NCBI GenBank assembly: GCA_900555105.1
Contig: USJP01000115.1
Coordinates: 1 to 5,862, forward strand
Direction: 5' to 3'
Length of the DNA stretch: 5,862 nucleotides
Source: an uncultured Coriobacteriaceae bacterium
Lineage (GTDB): Bacteria > Actinomycetota > Coriobacteriia > Coriobacteriales > UMGS124
This document shows, one piece after another, positions 1 to 5,656 of this stretch. Each line of letters opens with the position of its first letter. The first letter of the stretch is position 1. Made by a program: the position numbers and the translations under genes. The notes beneath the pieces were generated by a model that made no database searches, was not told the DNA's origin, and saw only the letters and a program-made list of their open reading frames with translations.

Positions 1-384
1 ACCCAAGAAAACCGGGTCGTGCCCGTTGACACGGGGGTTGAACACCTGGTCGCTGCCAATGAGGACACAGTCGAGCGTCTTGGCCTCTTCGACGAGAGCC
101 TCCCGATTGAGTTTGCGCGTGAGGTTCAGGTTGGCCTTGGCGAAGCAGGCGAACGCGGCGACCCTGCGGCGTTCGAACCCATGCCGCAGGAAGTAGCGGA
201 CTGCGCCGGACGGGCTGAGCGAGAAGCGCGTCCCCAGCTCGCGGTCGTCAAGCTCTCTGTTACTGTAGTTGAGGACCTCGCAGTCGCAGCCCAGGGACTC
301 CACGGTCCTGCGAAGCGCACACGCCTGCAACGAGGCGCCGTAATTCACAGTGTTCGAGAATGTGAGAATGCCTACGCGTTTCAA
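1..384 (-). CDS. Polysaccharide pyruvyl transferase family protein, N-terminal fragment (cut by window edge)
   Basis: The minus-strand frame from 384 to 1 is open for 128 codons and runs off the left edge. It starts MKRVGILTFSNTVNYGASLQ, the signature N-terminus of the polysaccharide pyruvyl transferase family (Pfam PS_pyruv_trans; related to CsaB/WcaK), and has IGSDQVFNP at 109-117, the family's GSDQVWN motif. Such enzymes transfer pyruvate from phosphoenolpyruvate as a ketal onto a sugar, adding negative charge; some members are instead fused to or partner with coenzyme-F420-hydrogenase-like proteins. The start is probably TTG at 384: an in-frame TAG lies five codons upstream, no ATG or GTG fits before the conserved sequence, and AGGCGG sits 8 nt upstream (393-398). 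It follows the acetyltransferase stop by 30 nt. The catalytic C-terminal part is not visible, so activity cannot be judged. Confidence 0.87.
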   Translation of the reverse strand, partial: MKRVGILTFSNTVNYGASLQACALRRTVESLGCDCEVLNYSNRELDDRELGTRFSLSPSGAVRYFLRHGFERRRVAAFACFAKANLNLTRKLNREALVEEAKTLDCVLIGSDQVFNPRVNGHDPVFLG

Positions 385-392
385 AATGCGTT

Positions 393-398
393 CCGCCT
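393..398 (-). promoter_or_regulatory. Possible ribosome site for the pyruvyl transferase gene
   Basis: AGGCGG on the minus strand, 8 nt before the proposed TTG at 384. The match is imperfect. A second purine run, AAGGA at 400-404, is 15 nt away and too distant to be the main site. Confidence 0.4.
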
Positions 399-414
399 AT
401 CCTTATCGTCGGGG

Positions 415-945
415 CTAGACCAGGTTGACTACGTAGCCCTCGGTCGCGCCCTGCCTTTCAATAACCTTGCACGGGTTGCCCACCACAATGGAGTGGTCGG
501 GAATATCCTGGTTCACGAAGGCGTTCGAGGCGATGAACACGTCGTCGCCAATCGTGATGTTCCCGGCGATTGTCGAGTTGACGCCCAGGTACACACGGTC
601 TCCTATCGTGGGGACGCCCTTGCGCTTCCCGCGGTTCTCTTGGCCGATGGTGCACCCCTTGTGGATGTTGACGTTACGGCCCAGCTTGGCATCCACATTG
701 ATGGTGATACCGTAGGGGTGGCCGATGTAGAAGCCCTCGCCAATCTGCGTCGCCGGTGAAATCTCGAGCCCGCACTTCCTGGAGAGGTGCTTCCTGGGGA
801 GGGTGAACAGGAGCTTGCGCAGCCCTCCCGCCTGGCACATCCTCAGGTAGAAGACGTAGCGGTACCCAAAATCGCCGACGAGGCGGGCCGGCTTTATGCC
901 GGGCTCGCCGAAGTAGTGGAATGTATCCTTTGCGAAAACGCGCAC
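415..945 (-). CDS. Serine-acetyltransferase-like (left-handed beta-helix) O-acetyltransferase
   Basis: This 176-residue hexapeptide-repeat protein is of the CysE-like LbH_SAT type and probably transfers acetyl from acetyl-CoA to a sugar hydroxyl of the polysaccharide precursor. The N-terminal third (1-60) is a helical lead typical of capsule-cluster members (YRYVFYLRMCQ at 28-38). From about 60 the hexapeptide turns begin: IGEGFYIGHPYGITI (68-82, H76 at the conserved catalytic-His position), LGRNVNIHKGCTIG (88-101, H95), a charged loop 102-111, then IGDRVYLGVNSTIAGNITIG and DVFIASNAFVNQDIP, closing with VVGNPCKVI. It is too short for housekeeping CysE (usually over 200 residues), and the polysaccharide context argues against a cysteine role. 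The start is GTG at 945, one base after the preceding TAA; only a weak AGGG lies close upstream, so the start is less certain than others. The next in-frame Met (residue 36) is too late. Confidence 0.88.
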   Translation of the reverse strand: MRVFAKDTFHYFGEPGIKPARLVGDFGYRYVFYLRMCQAGGLRKLLFTLPRKHLSRKCGLEISPATQIGEGFYIGHPYGITINVDAKLGRNVNIHKGCTIGQENRGKRKGVPTIGDRVYLGVNSTIAGNITIGDDVFIASNAFVNQDIPDHSIVVGNPCKVIERQGATEGYVVNLV

Positions 946-946
946 G

Positions 947-1783
947 TTACCCTAACTTTCCCTTAGTGACCTTCTCTCGGATGACACCGAGAATCCTTTT
1001 GGCACCCTCCACCGGGCCGCCGTCACTCAACTCCATGAGAATACGTCCCAGAATCTGCGACAGACGCCGCCCGAGGAATGGCGAGCACTTCTGAACGACG
1101 TCTCTTTTGATTCGATACTTTGGCTCAACCCAGCTACCAGAATAGTGATGGACGCTGTAGGTGTCTTTTTTTACGTGATATCCCCCAAGACCGTAAACGG
1201 GGTTGAACGCGCTCGAGGGGAGCAGGGTCCACTCGCCGACCTTTTGCATTGCGTCTTTGCGCACGAAACCACGCTCCTCCAGAGCCCCGGTAAAAATCTC
1301 GTTCACTGTATGAGCCTGAAGAAAGTCCGGATTATCAGAAAAACTCAAGGAATCATATGCCGCGAGCGCATCGCCGATTACGGGGTTATGACGCGGCGCA
1401 GCGACAATCAAACCCGTGGTCGCCGTTCTCGACAATTCTTCAATCGCCGAGAACGGCGAACAGGTCTCGCAGAGCGGGGCTATGTCGCGCACGAGCTCGC
1501 TTCCCAGATCCATATAGACCCCGCCAAAGTTGTAGATGGCCCAGAATCGCACATAATCCGCAACATAGGCGTATTTCCCCGCTTCATAGGCAGCCTTCGT
1601 CCAGGGATGCGATTCGACGTCGAAAACGCTCTCGTCACACCGGACGATGCGGTAGCCAGGTGCGTACCGCTCCCACGAGGCAAGACATTTCTCGGCGGTC
1701 GCCGAGAGCTTCCTGCGCCCGAACCAGCAGTAATAAATCGTCTTGGGTGTGCGCTCGTTCCCAGCCGTCGCGGATGACGTCAC
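947..1783 (-). CDS. GT32-like (DXD-type) glycosyltransferase with atypical DXD motif
   Basis: This 278-residue protein resembles the GT32/Och1-like, 'DXD sugar-binding' transferases common in capsule clusters. After a short lead it has KTIYYCWFG (14-22), a Trp-rich W..YAPGY region (37-44), ADYVRFWAIYNFGGVYMDLG (75-94) and the C-terminal HHYSGSW (212-218), which matches the family's conserved HH..GSW. The expected metal-binding DXD after GGVY reads D92-L-G94-S-E96, so the second Asp is absent; E96 sits where many homologues have an acidic residue. Start: no ATG is available in frame near the N-terminus. GTG at 1783 shares one base with the GT4 stop (TAGTG), with GGGGAG 11 nt upstream (1795-1800). 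The open frame to 1915 only re-reads the GT4 gene. A 12-bp inverted repeat lies inside it (1420-1459). The sugar is unknown. Confidence 0.85.
   Translation of the reverse strand: MTSSATAGNERTPKTIYYCWFGRRKLSATAEKCLASWERYAPGYRIVRCDESVFDVESHPWTKAAYEAGKYAYVADYVRFWAIYNFGGVYMDLGSELVRDIAPLCETCSPFSAIEELSRTATTGLIVAAPRHNPVIGDALAAYDSLSFSDNPDFLQAHTVNEIFTGALEERGFVRKDAMQKVGEWTLLPSSAFNPVYGLGGYHVKKDTYSVHHYSGSWVEPKYRIKRDVVQKCSPFLGRRLSQILGRILMELSDGGPVEGAKRILGVIREKVTKGKLG
1420..1459. repeat. 12-bp perfect inverted repeat inside the GT32-like gene
   Basis: The arm tcgccgttctcg (1420-1431) is the exact reverse complement of 1448-1459, with a 16-nt spacer. A shorter alternative fold exists within the right side: cgccg (1445-1449) pairs with cggcg (1454-1458) around agaa. 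The repeat lies in the coding sequence for about residues 109-121. No T-run follows on either strand. Confidence 0.75.
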
Positions 1784-2850
1784 TAGTCCATCAGCTCCCC
1801 ATAAAGCCGCACCAGCTCTTCCACGTTTCGCTCGATGTTGAAGCGGTCGGAAATGGTTTCCCTGCCGGCGAAACCGATACTCGCGCGAAGATCCTGAGAA
1901 TCCATCAAGTTGCAAAGTAATTCCGAGAGTCTCGCCTCGTCATCGACGGGCATCAGATAACCGTTGACGCCGTCCTCGATGACCTGCGGCACACCGCCCA
2001 CGGGCGTGGCAATCGTCGGCACGCCGTGCGCCATAGCCTCGAGCACGCTCATGGGCATGCCCTCGTTTTTTGACGGAAGGCAATAGATGCCCGCGCGCTC
2101 AAAGAGCCTCTCTTTGTCCTCGCCGGTAATCCAGCCCAAGAACTCGCAACGGTCGACAATGCCGAGCTCACGGGCTAGCGCCTCATAGCGCTCCGGGTAT
2201 CCATCGCCACCGAAAAGCAGTTTCGCGTCGGGATGCTGTTCGAGCATCTTCTTTGATGAGCGCAGGAGCACATCAGGGCTCTTCCGCACATCAAGACGTC
2301 CTAAAAAGAGGATGTCTTGATGTGCGGAAGGGGAGCATGGCTGCGCCGGCACAGGTACCGCATTGTGCATCACGACGAGCCTTTTCGGGGCAAAACCTCG
2401 CGCCACAAGCCATTGTTGCCACTCCTCGGAGAGAACAATAACGGCATCGGCGGAATTGAAGAGCGCCCTTATCTCATCACGCTTCTTCTCACCAAGCTCG
2501 TTGTCGAACCACATGTCAAACTCGCCACCATGCAAATGGATGACAGTCCTGTTTCCCTTCGAAATGGACTTCCTCAGGAAAAGCGCTTTCCTCTCGTAAC
2601 TGCCCCGCGAGGCCATGTGGGCGTGCACGATGTCCGTGTCCTTGAGCACGCGACAAAACCTCGCATACGCGGAGAGGGCTATGGCTGCCTTTTTGGCCTT
2701 GCCACAGTCATCATACGTTGATATAAACCGCGCCTGGACACCAGCGCCCGCAAGGCGCTCCATGAACTGCCTTTCCACTGTCGCCATTCCGCCTCGAGAT
2801 TCGAGGCTCGGGCCAATCATCGAAACGCGGGGAGATGTACTACTTCTCAT
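1783..2850 (-). CDS. GT4-family glycosyltransferase
   Basis: This 355-residue protein is a retaining GT-B glycosyltransferase of family GT4, transferring a sugar from a nucleotide donor to a growing lipid-linked glycan at the cytoplasmic membrane face. The N-terminal domain has the Gly-Gly acceptor/donor loop SRGGMATVE (18-26), DIVHAHMA (73-80) and HLHGGEFDMW (105-114). The donor domain begins at ILFLGRL (180-186), continues with LLFGGDG (211-217) and CEFLGW (235-240), and holds the EX7E motif with E263 and E271, then GVPTIATPVGG (276-286) and GVNGYLMP (294-301). Length is normal and nothing is truncated. The ATG overlaps the preceding stop as ATGA, with TGAGGT 6 nt upstream (2857-2862). A near-perfect hairpin lies in the inter-domain coding region (2281-2330), encoding residues 174-190. 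The sugar specificity cannot be predicted. Confidence 0.92.
   Translation of the reverse strand: MRSSTSPRVSMIGPSLESRGGMATVERQFMERLAGAGVQARFISTYDDCGKAKKAAIALSAYARFCRVLKDTDIVHAHMASRGSYERKALFLRKSISKGNRTVIHLHGGEFDMWFDNELGEKKRDEIRALFNSADAVIVLSEEWQQWLVARGFAPKRLVVMHNAVPVPAQPCSPSAHQDILFLGRLDVRKSPDVLLRSSKKMLEQHPDAKLLFGGDGYPERYEALARELGIVDRCEFLGWITGEDKERLFERAGIYCLPSKNEGMPMSVLEAMAHGVPTIATPVGGVPQVIEDGVNGYLMPVDDEARLSELLCNLMDSQDLRASIGFAGRETISDRFNIERNVEELVRLYGELMD
1795..1800 (-). promoter_or_regulatory. Shine-Dalgarno site for the GTG-started GT32-like gene
   Basis: GGGGAG on the minus strand, 11 nt before the GTG at 1783, inside the end of the GT4 gene. The spacing is slightly long; coupling through the TAGTG overlap probably aids initiation. 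Confidence 0.5.
2281..2330. repeat. Near-perfect hairpin inside the GT4 gene (17-bp perfect arms)
   Basis: The left arm cttccgcacatcaagac (2281-2297) is the exact reverse complement of 2314-2330. Inside it, tcct (2299-2302) pairs with agga (2309-2312), leaving a 6-nt loop at 2303-2308. Between the two stems, 2298/2313 is a G.U wobble in a plus-strand RNA and an A.C mismatch in the mRNA. The whole structure is coding: on the mRNA the first arm encodes residues 174-179 (a variable linker) and the second residues 185-190 (start of the conserved donor domain). Neither side is followed by a T-run, so it does not look like an intrinsic terminator. Confidence 0.9.
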
Positions 2851-3743
2851 CGCACTACCTCATCGCAGGGCAGCTTTAGCCAATCACCCATCTCCTCATC
2901 GAAGGAAACCGGGTCAATCTCGCCGAAACCCGCGCCCTTGGTGAACGTAAGCTCGCCGAACACAATCTTCCCGTAGGTGTAATACAAGTCGACGCGGACG
3001 TGGTGGAAGTCCTGCGACAGCGCCTTCGCCACATCGAGCATCTCCCCCCGAGCCTCGGGCTTCTTCACCTCACGCGCCTCATCATTGGGATAGCCAAGCT
3101 TGACGCCCTCGAAAAGGTTGAGCTCGGTGTCGTATACGTTGATGTGGTGTTCGCCATCGCGCCAGGTGTCCACGTAAATCATCTTCGGTTCGCCGTTGAA
3201 GCAAAAGATTTTGTAGTCGAACAGTGCCTCGCCGTTGTCGCCCTCCAAATACCTCTCCACGACCACGCGGGGTCTCTCGATCCCGTAGAACCATTCGCCG
3301 TAGCAGGGCGGAAACTTTGCCTTGAGCCACTTTCGGCACTCTGCCACAACCTCTTCGCGGTCAACGGGCTTCGTGCCATCCACAATGATGTTGAACGTCG
3401 AGCCATGGGTCACCTTCACAACATAACGCTCAGGCAGCTCGTCGAAGGGAATGTCCGCCGGGTCGAATTCCTGCCACAGAAGGTCGTTGAGGTACTTGCC
3501 GCAACCCTTTGACTCCACGTACTTGCGCACGGCATACTTATCGCAGCACTGCACCATCAGCGGGTTGCGGTCATGCAGCTTTATCCACTGCAGCTTCTCG
3601 TTGTATGTCCTCGGGTGTTCCAAGTTCAAGGGATAACCGACTTTCAGTCTAAATAGAATCTTGAGCGTAAGTTCGGGACTCATGCGGTACAGCAGGTTGA
3701 ACGGCGTCAGAATCGCGTTCTTCTTGAGGTTGTCCATACTCAT
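2847..3743 (-). CDS. TupA-like ATP-grasp amidoligase, copy 2
   Basis: This is a second TupA-like ATP-grasp protein (298 residues), colinear with the preceding gene. It shows EKLQWIKLHD (49-58), CDKY (67-70), VVKVTHGS with K110, GEWFYG (149-154), FDYK (175-178), RVDLY (250-254) and VFGELTF (261-267, E264). By hand count, residues 83-154 match 57 of 72 positions of copy 1; the last 140 residues diverge much more, which suggests a different substrate. I chose ATG 3743 because AAGGAG lies 9 nt upstream (3753-3758). ATG 3737 is an alternative 15 nt from that site, and a TTG at 3767 would put the ribosome site inside the gene. A 33-nt gap separates it from copy 1, the largest in the window. Its TGA overlaps the next gene as ATGA. 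The likely role is amide-bond formation on a polysaccharide precursor; the acceptor and amine are unknown. Confidence 0.88.
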   Translation of the reverse strand: MSMDNLKKNAILTPFNLLYRMSPELTLKILFRLKVGYPLNLEHPRTYNEKLQWIKLHDRNPLMVQCCDKYAVRKYVESKGCGKYLNDLLWQEFDPADIPFDELPERYVVKVTHGSTFNIIVDGTKPVDREEVVAECRKWLKAKFPPCYGEWFYGIERPRVVVERYLEGDNGEALFDYKIFCFNGEPKMIYVDTWRDGEHHINVYDTELNLFEGVKLGYPNDEAREVKKPEARGEMLDVAKALSQDFHHVRVDLYYTYGKIVFGELTFTKGAGFGEIDPVSFDEEMGDWLKLPCDEVVR

Positions 3744-3752
3744 TAGAAAACG

Positions 3753-3758
3753 CTCCTT
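3753..3758 (-). promoter_or_regulatory. Shine-Dalgarno site for TupA-like copy 2
   Basis: AAGGAG on the minus strand with a 9-nt spacer to ATG 3743. It rules out the upstream TTG (3767), which would place the site inside the coding sequence, and favours ATG 3743 over ATG 3737. Confidence 0.78.
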
Positions 3759-3776
3759 ACGCCGCAATTAGCACGG

Positions 3777-4679
3777 CTACGTATTTGGTTTTCGCAGCAC
3801 CAGCTTCTCGCCCAGCCACTCGTCAAATGCGCGCGGATGGAACCGATCGAAGCCCGATCCCGAGGTGAAGGTGATTTCTCCGAAGATGAGCTTCGGAGCA
3901 CCCTCCCCCGCAATGTAAAAATCGACACGAGCGTGATTGAACGGCTTGGCTAGAACCTCCGCCGAATGCAACATCTCTTCAAGGCACGCGGGACGCGGCA
4001 CGGGCTTCTCCCAGCGTTCCTCGCCCATGTCTACGCCCTCAATAAGGTTCCAGTCATTGTCATAGCACACTTCGTAGTGTGCGTTCGCAGTGCGTCCCGT
4101 ACACACCAGGGTCAGCACAGCCTTGCCGTTCATTACAAACACCTTGTAGTCGTCGAGGCCACCTTTACCGCCAGAATCGATGAACCTCTCGACAATGATG
4201 CTCGGCTTCACGCCCCCGCTACGTCCATAGAACCACTCACCGTAGCAGGGCAGAAACTTGGCATGTAGCCACTTGTGGCACTTGCGGACAATCTCGTCGC
4301 GATCGACCGGCTTGCTGCCGTCCACAATCACGTTGAACGTAGAGCCGTGCGTCACCTTCACCACGTAGCGCTCAGGGAGCTCATCGAAGGGGATGTCCTC
4401 CGGGTTGTCGCCATGCCACAGAAGTTCATTCAGGTACTTGCCGCAACCGTGCTCCTCTACGTAACCGCGAACCTCATACTTGTCAGCACAGCGCGGCATG
4501 AGCGCGTTATGGTCGTACAGCTTTATCCACTGGATTTTCTCGCTGAAGGTCTTGGGATTCTCAAGCTCCAGCTTGTAACCTTGTTTGATGCGGAACAACG
4601 CCCGCAGGCACAGCTCGGGCGACAGCGCGTACAGCGCGTTGAAGGGTGCCAGTACCGCATTCTTCACCATGGTGTTCAT
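3777..4679 (-). CDS. TupA-like ATP-grasp amidoligase, copy 1
   Basis: This 300-residue protein belongs to the TupA-like ATP-grasp family (Pfam ATPgrasp_TupA). The family is named after a Bacillus gene for teichuronopeptide synthesis and is assumed to join a carboxylate to an amine with ATP. Features: an N-terminal segment with FSEKIQWIKLYD (45-56) and ADKY (65-68); the nucleotide-binding strand VVKVTHGS with K108; GEWFYG (147-152); DDYK (176-179); and RVDFY (251-255) followed by IFGEITF (265-271), where D253 and E268 fit the metal-binding acidic residues of the fold. No signal peptide or clear membrane segment is seen, so it is probably cytoplasmic. The ATG at 4679 overlaps the pssE stop and has GGAGG 6 nt upstream; the longer open frame to 4976 is pssE read out of frame. 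A second ATG at 4670 is possible but further from the site. It is paralogous to the next gene. Substrates are unknown. Confidence 0.88.
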   Translation of the reverse strand: MNTMVKNAVLAPFNALYALSPELCLRALFRIKQGYKLELENPKTFSEKIQWIKLYDHNALMPRCADKYEVRGYVEEHGCGKYLNELLWHGDNPEDIPFDELPERYVVKVTHGSTFNVIVDGSKPVDRDEIVRKCHKWLHAKFLPCYGEWFYGRSGGVKPSIIVERFIDSGGKGGLDDYKVFVMNGKAVLTLVCTGRTANAHYEVCYDNDWNLIEGVDMGEERWEKPVPRPACLEEMLHSAEVLAKPFNHARVDFYIAGEGAPKLIFGEITFTSGSGFDRFHPRAFDEWLGEKLVLRKPNT

Positions 4680-5167
4680 CGCACGCCTCCAACTTCGTCG
4701 ATGTACTCGGACAGGTCGGCGCAGAACCGCGCCGTGTTGCTCTTGTAGGGCAGGTAAGTCTTGGCAAGCACCCGCGTGTAGGCCCCGGGCAGGTCGGCCG
4801 GGTCCATGCAGGGCTCGATGAGCCCCATCTCCCCAAACTGCTTGACAATCTCGGCCTGGTGGTCGTCCACGTGCTCGCCGAACTCGGCACGCCTCGGCAC
4901 GGCTATCACCTTCTTGCCGTCCTTCACGGCGCCGATGATGGCGCCGGTGCCGCCGTGGGTCACCACCACGTCGCATGCATCCATGCGCGCGCGAAAAGCC
5001 TCGCGGTCCAGAAACGCTTCATGGCCCATATGCGCAGGCACATAGGTGCATGCGCCTGTCTGCGCAAATGCACCGCCATCGACCACCCCGCTTGCCGCTA
5101 GCTCGTCAACCGCCTTTATCAACCTGTCGAACTGAAACTTCTGAGAGCCAACCGTTACGAAAATCAT
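4676..5167 (-). CDS. pssE: PssE/Cps14G (Alg13-like) polysaccharide glycosyltransferase catalytic subunit
   Basis: This 163-residue soluble protein matches the nucleotide-sugar-binding half of the split GT28-type transferase (Alg13, PssE, Cps14G). It starts with the family's MIFVTVGSQKFQFDRL segment and has the donor-binding HGGTG motif at 71-75, followed by the conserved PRR..E..DDHQ region (91-104), which matches the UDP-sugar-binding helix region of GT-B enzymes. The start at 5167 is fixed by the match of MIFVTVG to family N-termini and by AGGGAG 7 nt upstream (5175-5180); a longer frame to 5236 would overlap PssD and adds no family sequence. The stop TGA overlaps the next gene's ATG as ATGA. 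It presumably forms a heterodimer with the preceding PssD-like protein at the inner membrane face. Its position beside a UDP-glucose dehydrogenase makes UDP-glucuronate a reasonable donor, but this is inference. Confidence 0.93.
   Translation of the reverse strand: MIFVTVGSQKFQFDRLIKAVDELAASGVVDGGAFAQTGACTYVPAHMGHEAFLDREAFRARMDACDVVVTHGGTGAIIGAVKDGKKVIAVPRRAEFGEHVDDHQAEIVKQFGEMGLIEPCMDPADLPGAYTRVLAKTYLPYKSNTARFCADLSEYIDEVGGVR
4686..4690 (-). promoter_or_regulatory. Shine-Dalgarno site for TupA-like copy 1
   Basis: GGAGG on the minus strand, 6 nt before the ATG at 4679, which overlaps the pssE stop codon. It decides the start of this gene against the open frame that continues upstream into pssE. 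Confidence 0.8.
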
Positions 5168-5178
5168 GCCGATGCTCC

Positions 5179-5652
5179 CTAATAAACGCCGCCGACGAAG
5201 CGAGCGTCCGGATATACAAGCAGCATCGACTCCCACTGCACGTAGAAGCGGTCAGCGCGCTTGCTCAGGAGCTTCCCCGTCATGGTCGGCGAGTCGGTTT
5301 TGGCAAACGACTCGATATAGACGAGCTTGGCTCCAAACGCATGGCCGATGAGACAGAAAGGTATGGTGGCAAGCACTCCCGTGCACACGATCACATCGGG
5401 GCGCTCCGCTATCCAATACCTGAGCGACGTCACGGCATTGACGAGCATGCTCGGCAAGAAGCCTGCCTCATGGCGGTTTACCTGACGCACATAACGCGCC
5501 CGCACGGGCAGTTTCGCCTCGTAGGCCGTCCTCTCGGTCAGGATGAAGCTATCGTAGCGCTCCATGAGGGGCTTGAGTGCAAGCAGCTGCTCAAGATGCC
5601 CGCCCGATGAGGCCGCAAAGCACACCTTTATGTCCTTTGAACCCAGGGGCAT
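5179..5652 (-). CDS. pssD: PssD/Cps14F (Alg14-like) polysaccharide glycosyltransferase subunit
   Basis: This 157-residue protein matches the membrane-anchoring/acceptor half of split GT28-type glycosyltransferases (Alg14, PssD, Cps14F, EpsE), which work with an Alg13/PssE partner to add a sugar to a polyprenyl-PP-linked acceptor. Visible motifs are the N-terminal SSGGHL loop (15-20), TGVLATIPF (91-99), VYIESFAKTDSPTMTGKLL (111-129) and FYVQWE (137-141). The length is typical of the family. An open frame extends upstream to 5736, but that part overlaps the dehydrogenase out of frame. The ATG at 5652 has an AAGAGGGA site 8 nt upstream and places the SSGGHL motif where the family has it. The partner gene follows after 11 nt. 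The sugar cannot be read from the sequence; known homologues transfer glucuronate (Rhizobium PssDE) or galactose (pneumococcal Cps14FG). Confidence 0.93.
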   Translation of the reverse strand: MPLGSKDIKVCFAASSGGHLEQLLALKPLMERYDSFILTERTAYEAKLPVRARYVRQVNRHEAGFLPSMLVNAVTSLRYWIAERPDVIVCTGVLATIPFCLIGHAFGAKLVYIESFAKTDSPTMTGKLLSKRADRFYVQWESMLLVYPDARFVGGVY

Positions 5653-5656
5653 GCGT

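Noticed and set aside
19..759. A 246-codon open frame on the plus strand opposite the acetyltransferase and pyruvyl transferase genes
   Set aside because: It is antisense to two well-supported genes, resembles no family I recognise, and long antisense frames are common in GC-rich coding DNA.
415..945. Housekeeping serine acetyltransferase (cysE)
   Set aside because: The protein is shorter than housekeeping CysE, its N-terminus is of the capsule-associated type, and every neighbour is a polysaccharide gene.
1145..1777. A 210-codon plus-strand frame opposite the GT32-like gene
   Set aside because: It is a mirror of a gene with clear family motifs; no recognisable domain is visible in its product.
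1784..1915. A 44-codon N-terminal extension of the GT32-like gene
   Set aside because: It overlaps the GT4 gene out of frame, is Arg-rich and has no family similarity; GTG 1783 directly at the GT4 stop is more plausible.
2053..2062. 10-bp palindrome gggcatgccc in the GT4 gene
   Set aside because: It encodes conserved residues near the EX7E motif and is short enough to occur by chance in GC-rich DNA.
2281..2330. The GT4 hairpin as a Rho-independent terminator
   Set aside because: No T-run follows the stem on either strand, and it lies in the middle of an intact gene that is followed by coupled genes.
3000..3512. Plus-strand frames opposite both ATP-grasp genes (also 4275-4748), whose products resemble each other
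   Set aside because: Their similarity only reflects the paralogy of the genes on the opposite strand.
4680..4976. A 99-codon N-terminal extension of the first ATP-grasp gene
   Set aside because: It is Arg/Gly-rich out-of-frame reading of pssE. The GGAGG site and family alignment support the start at 4679.
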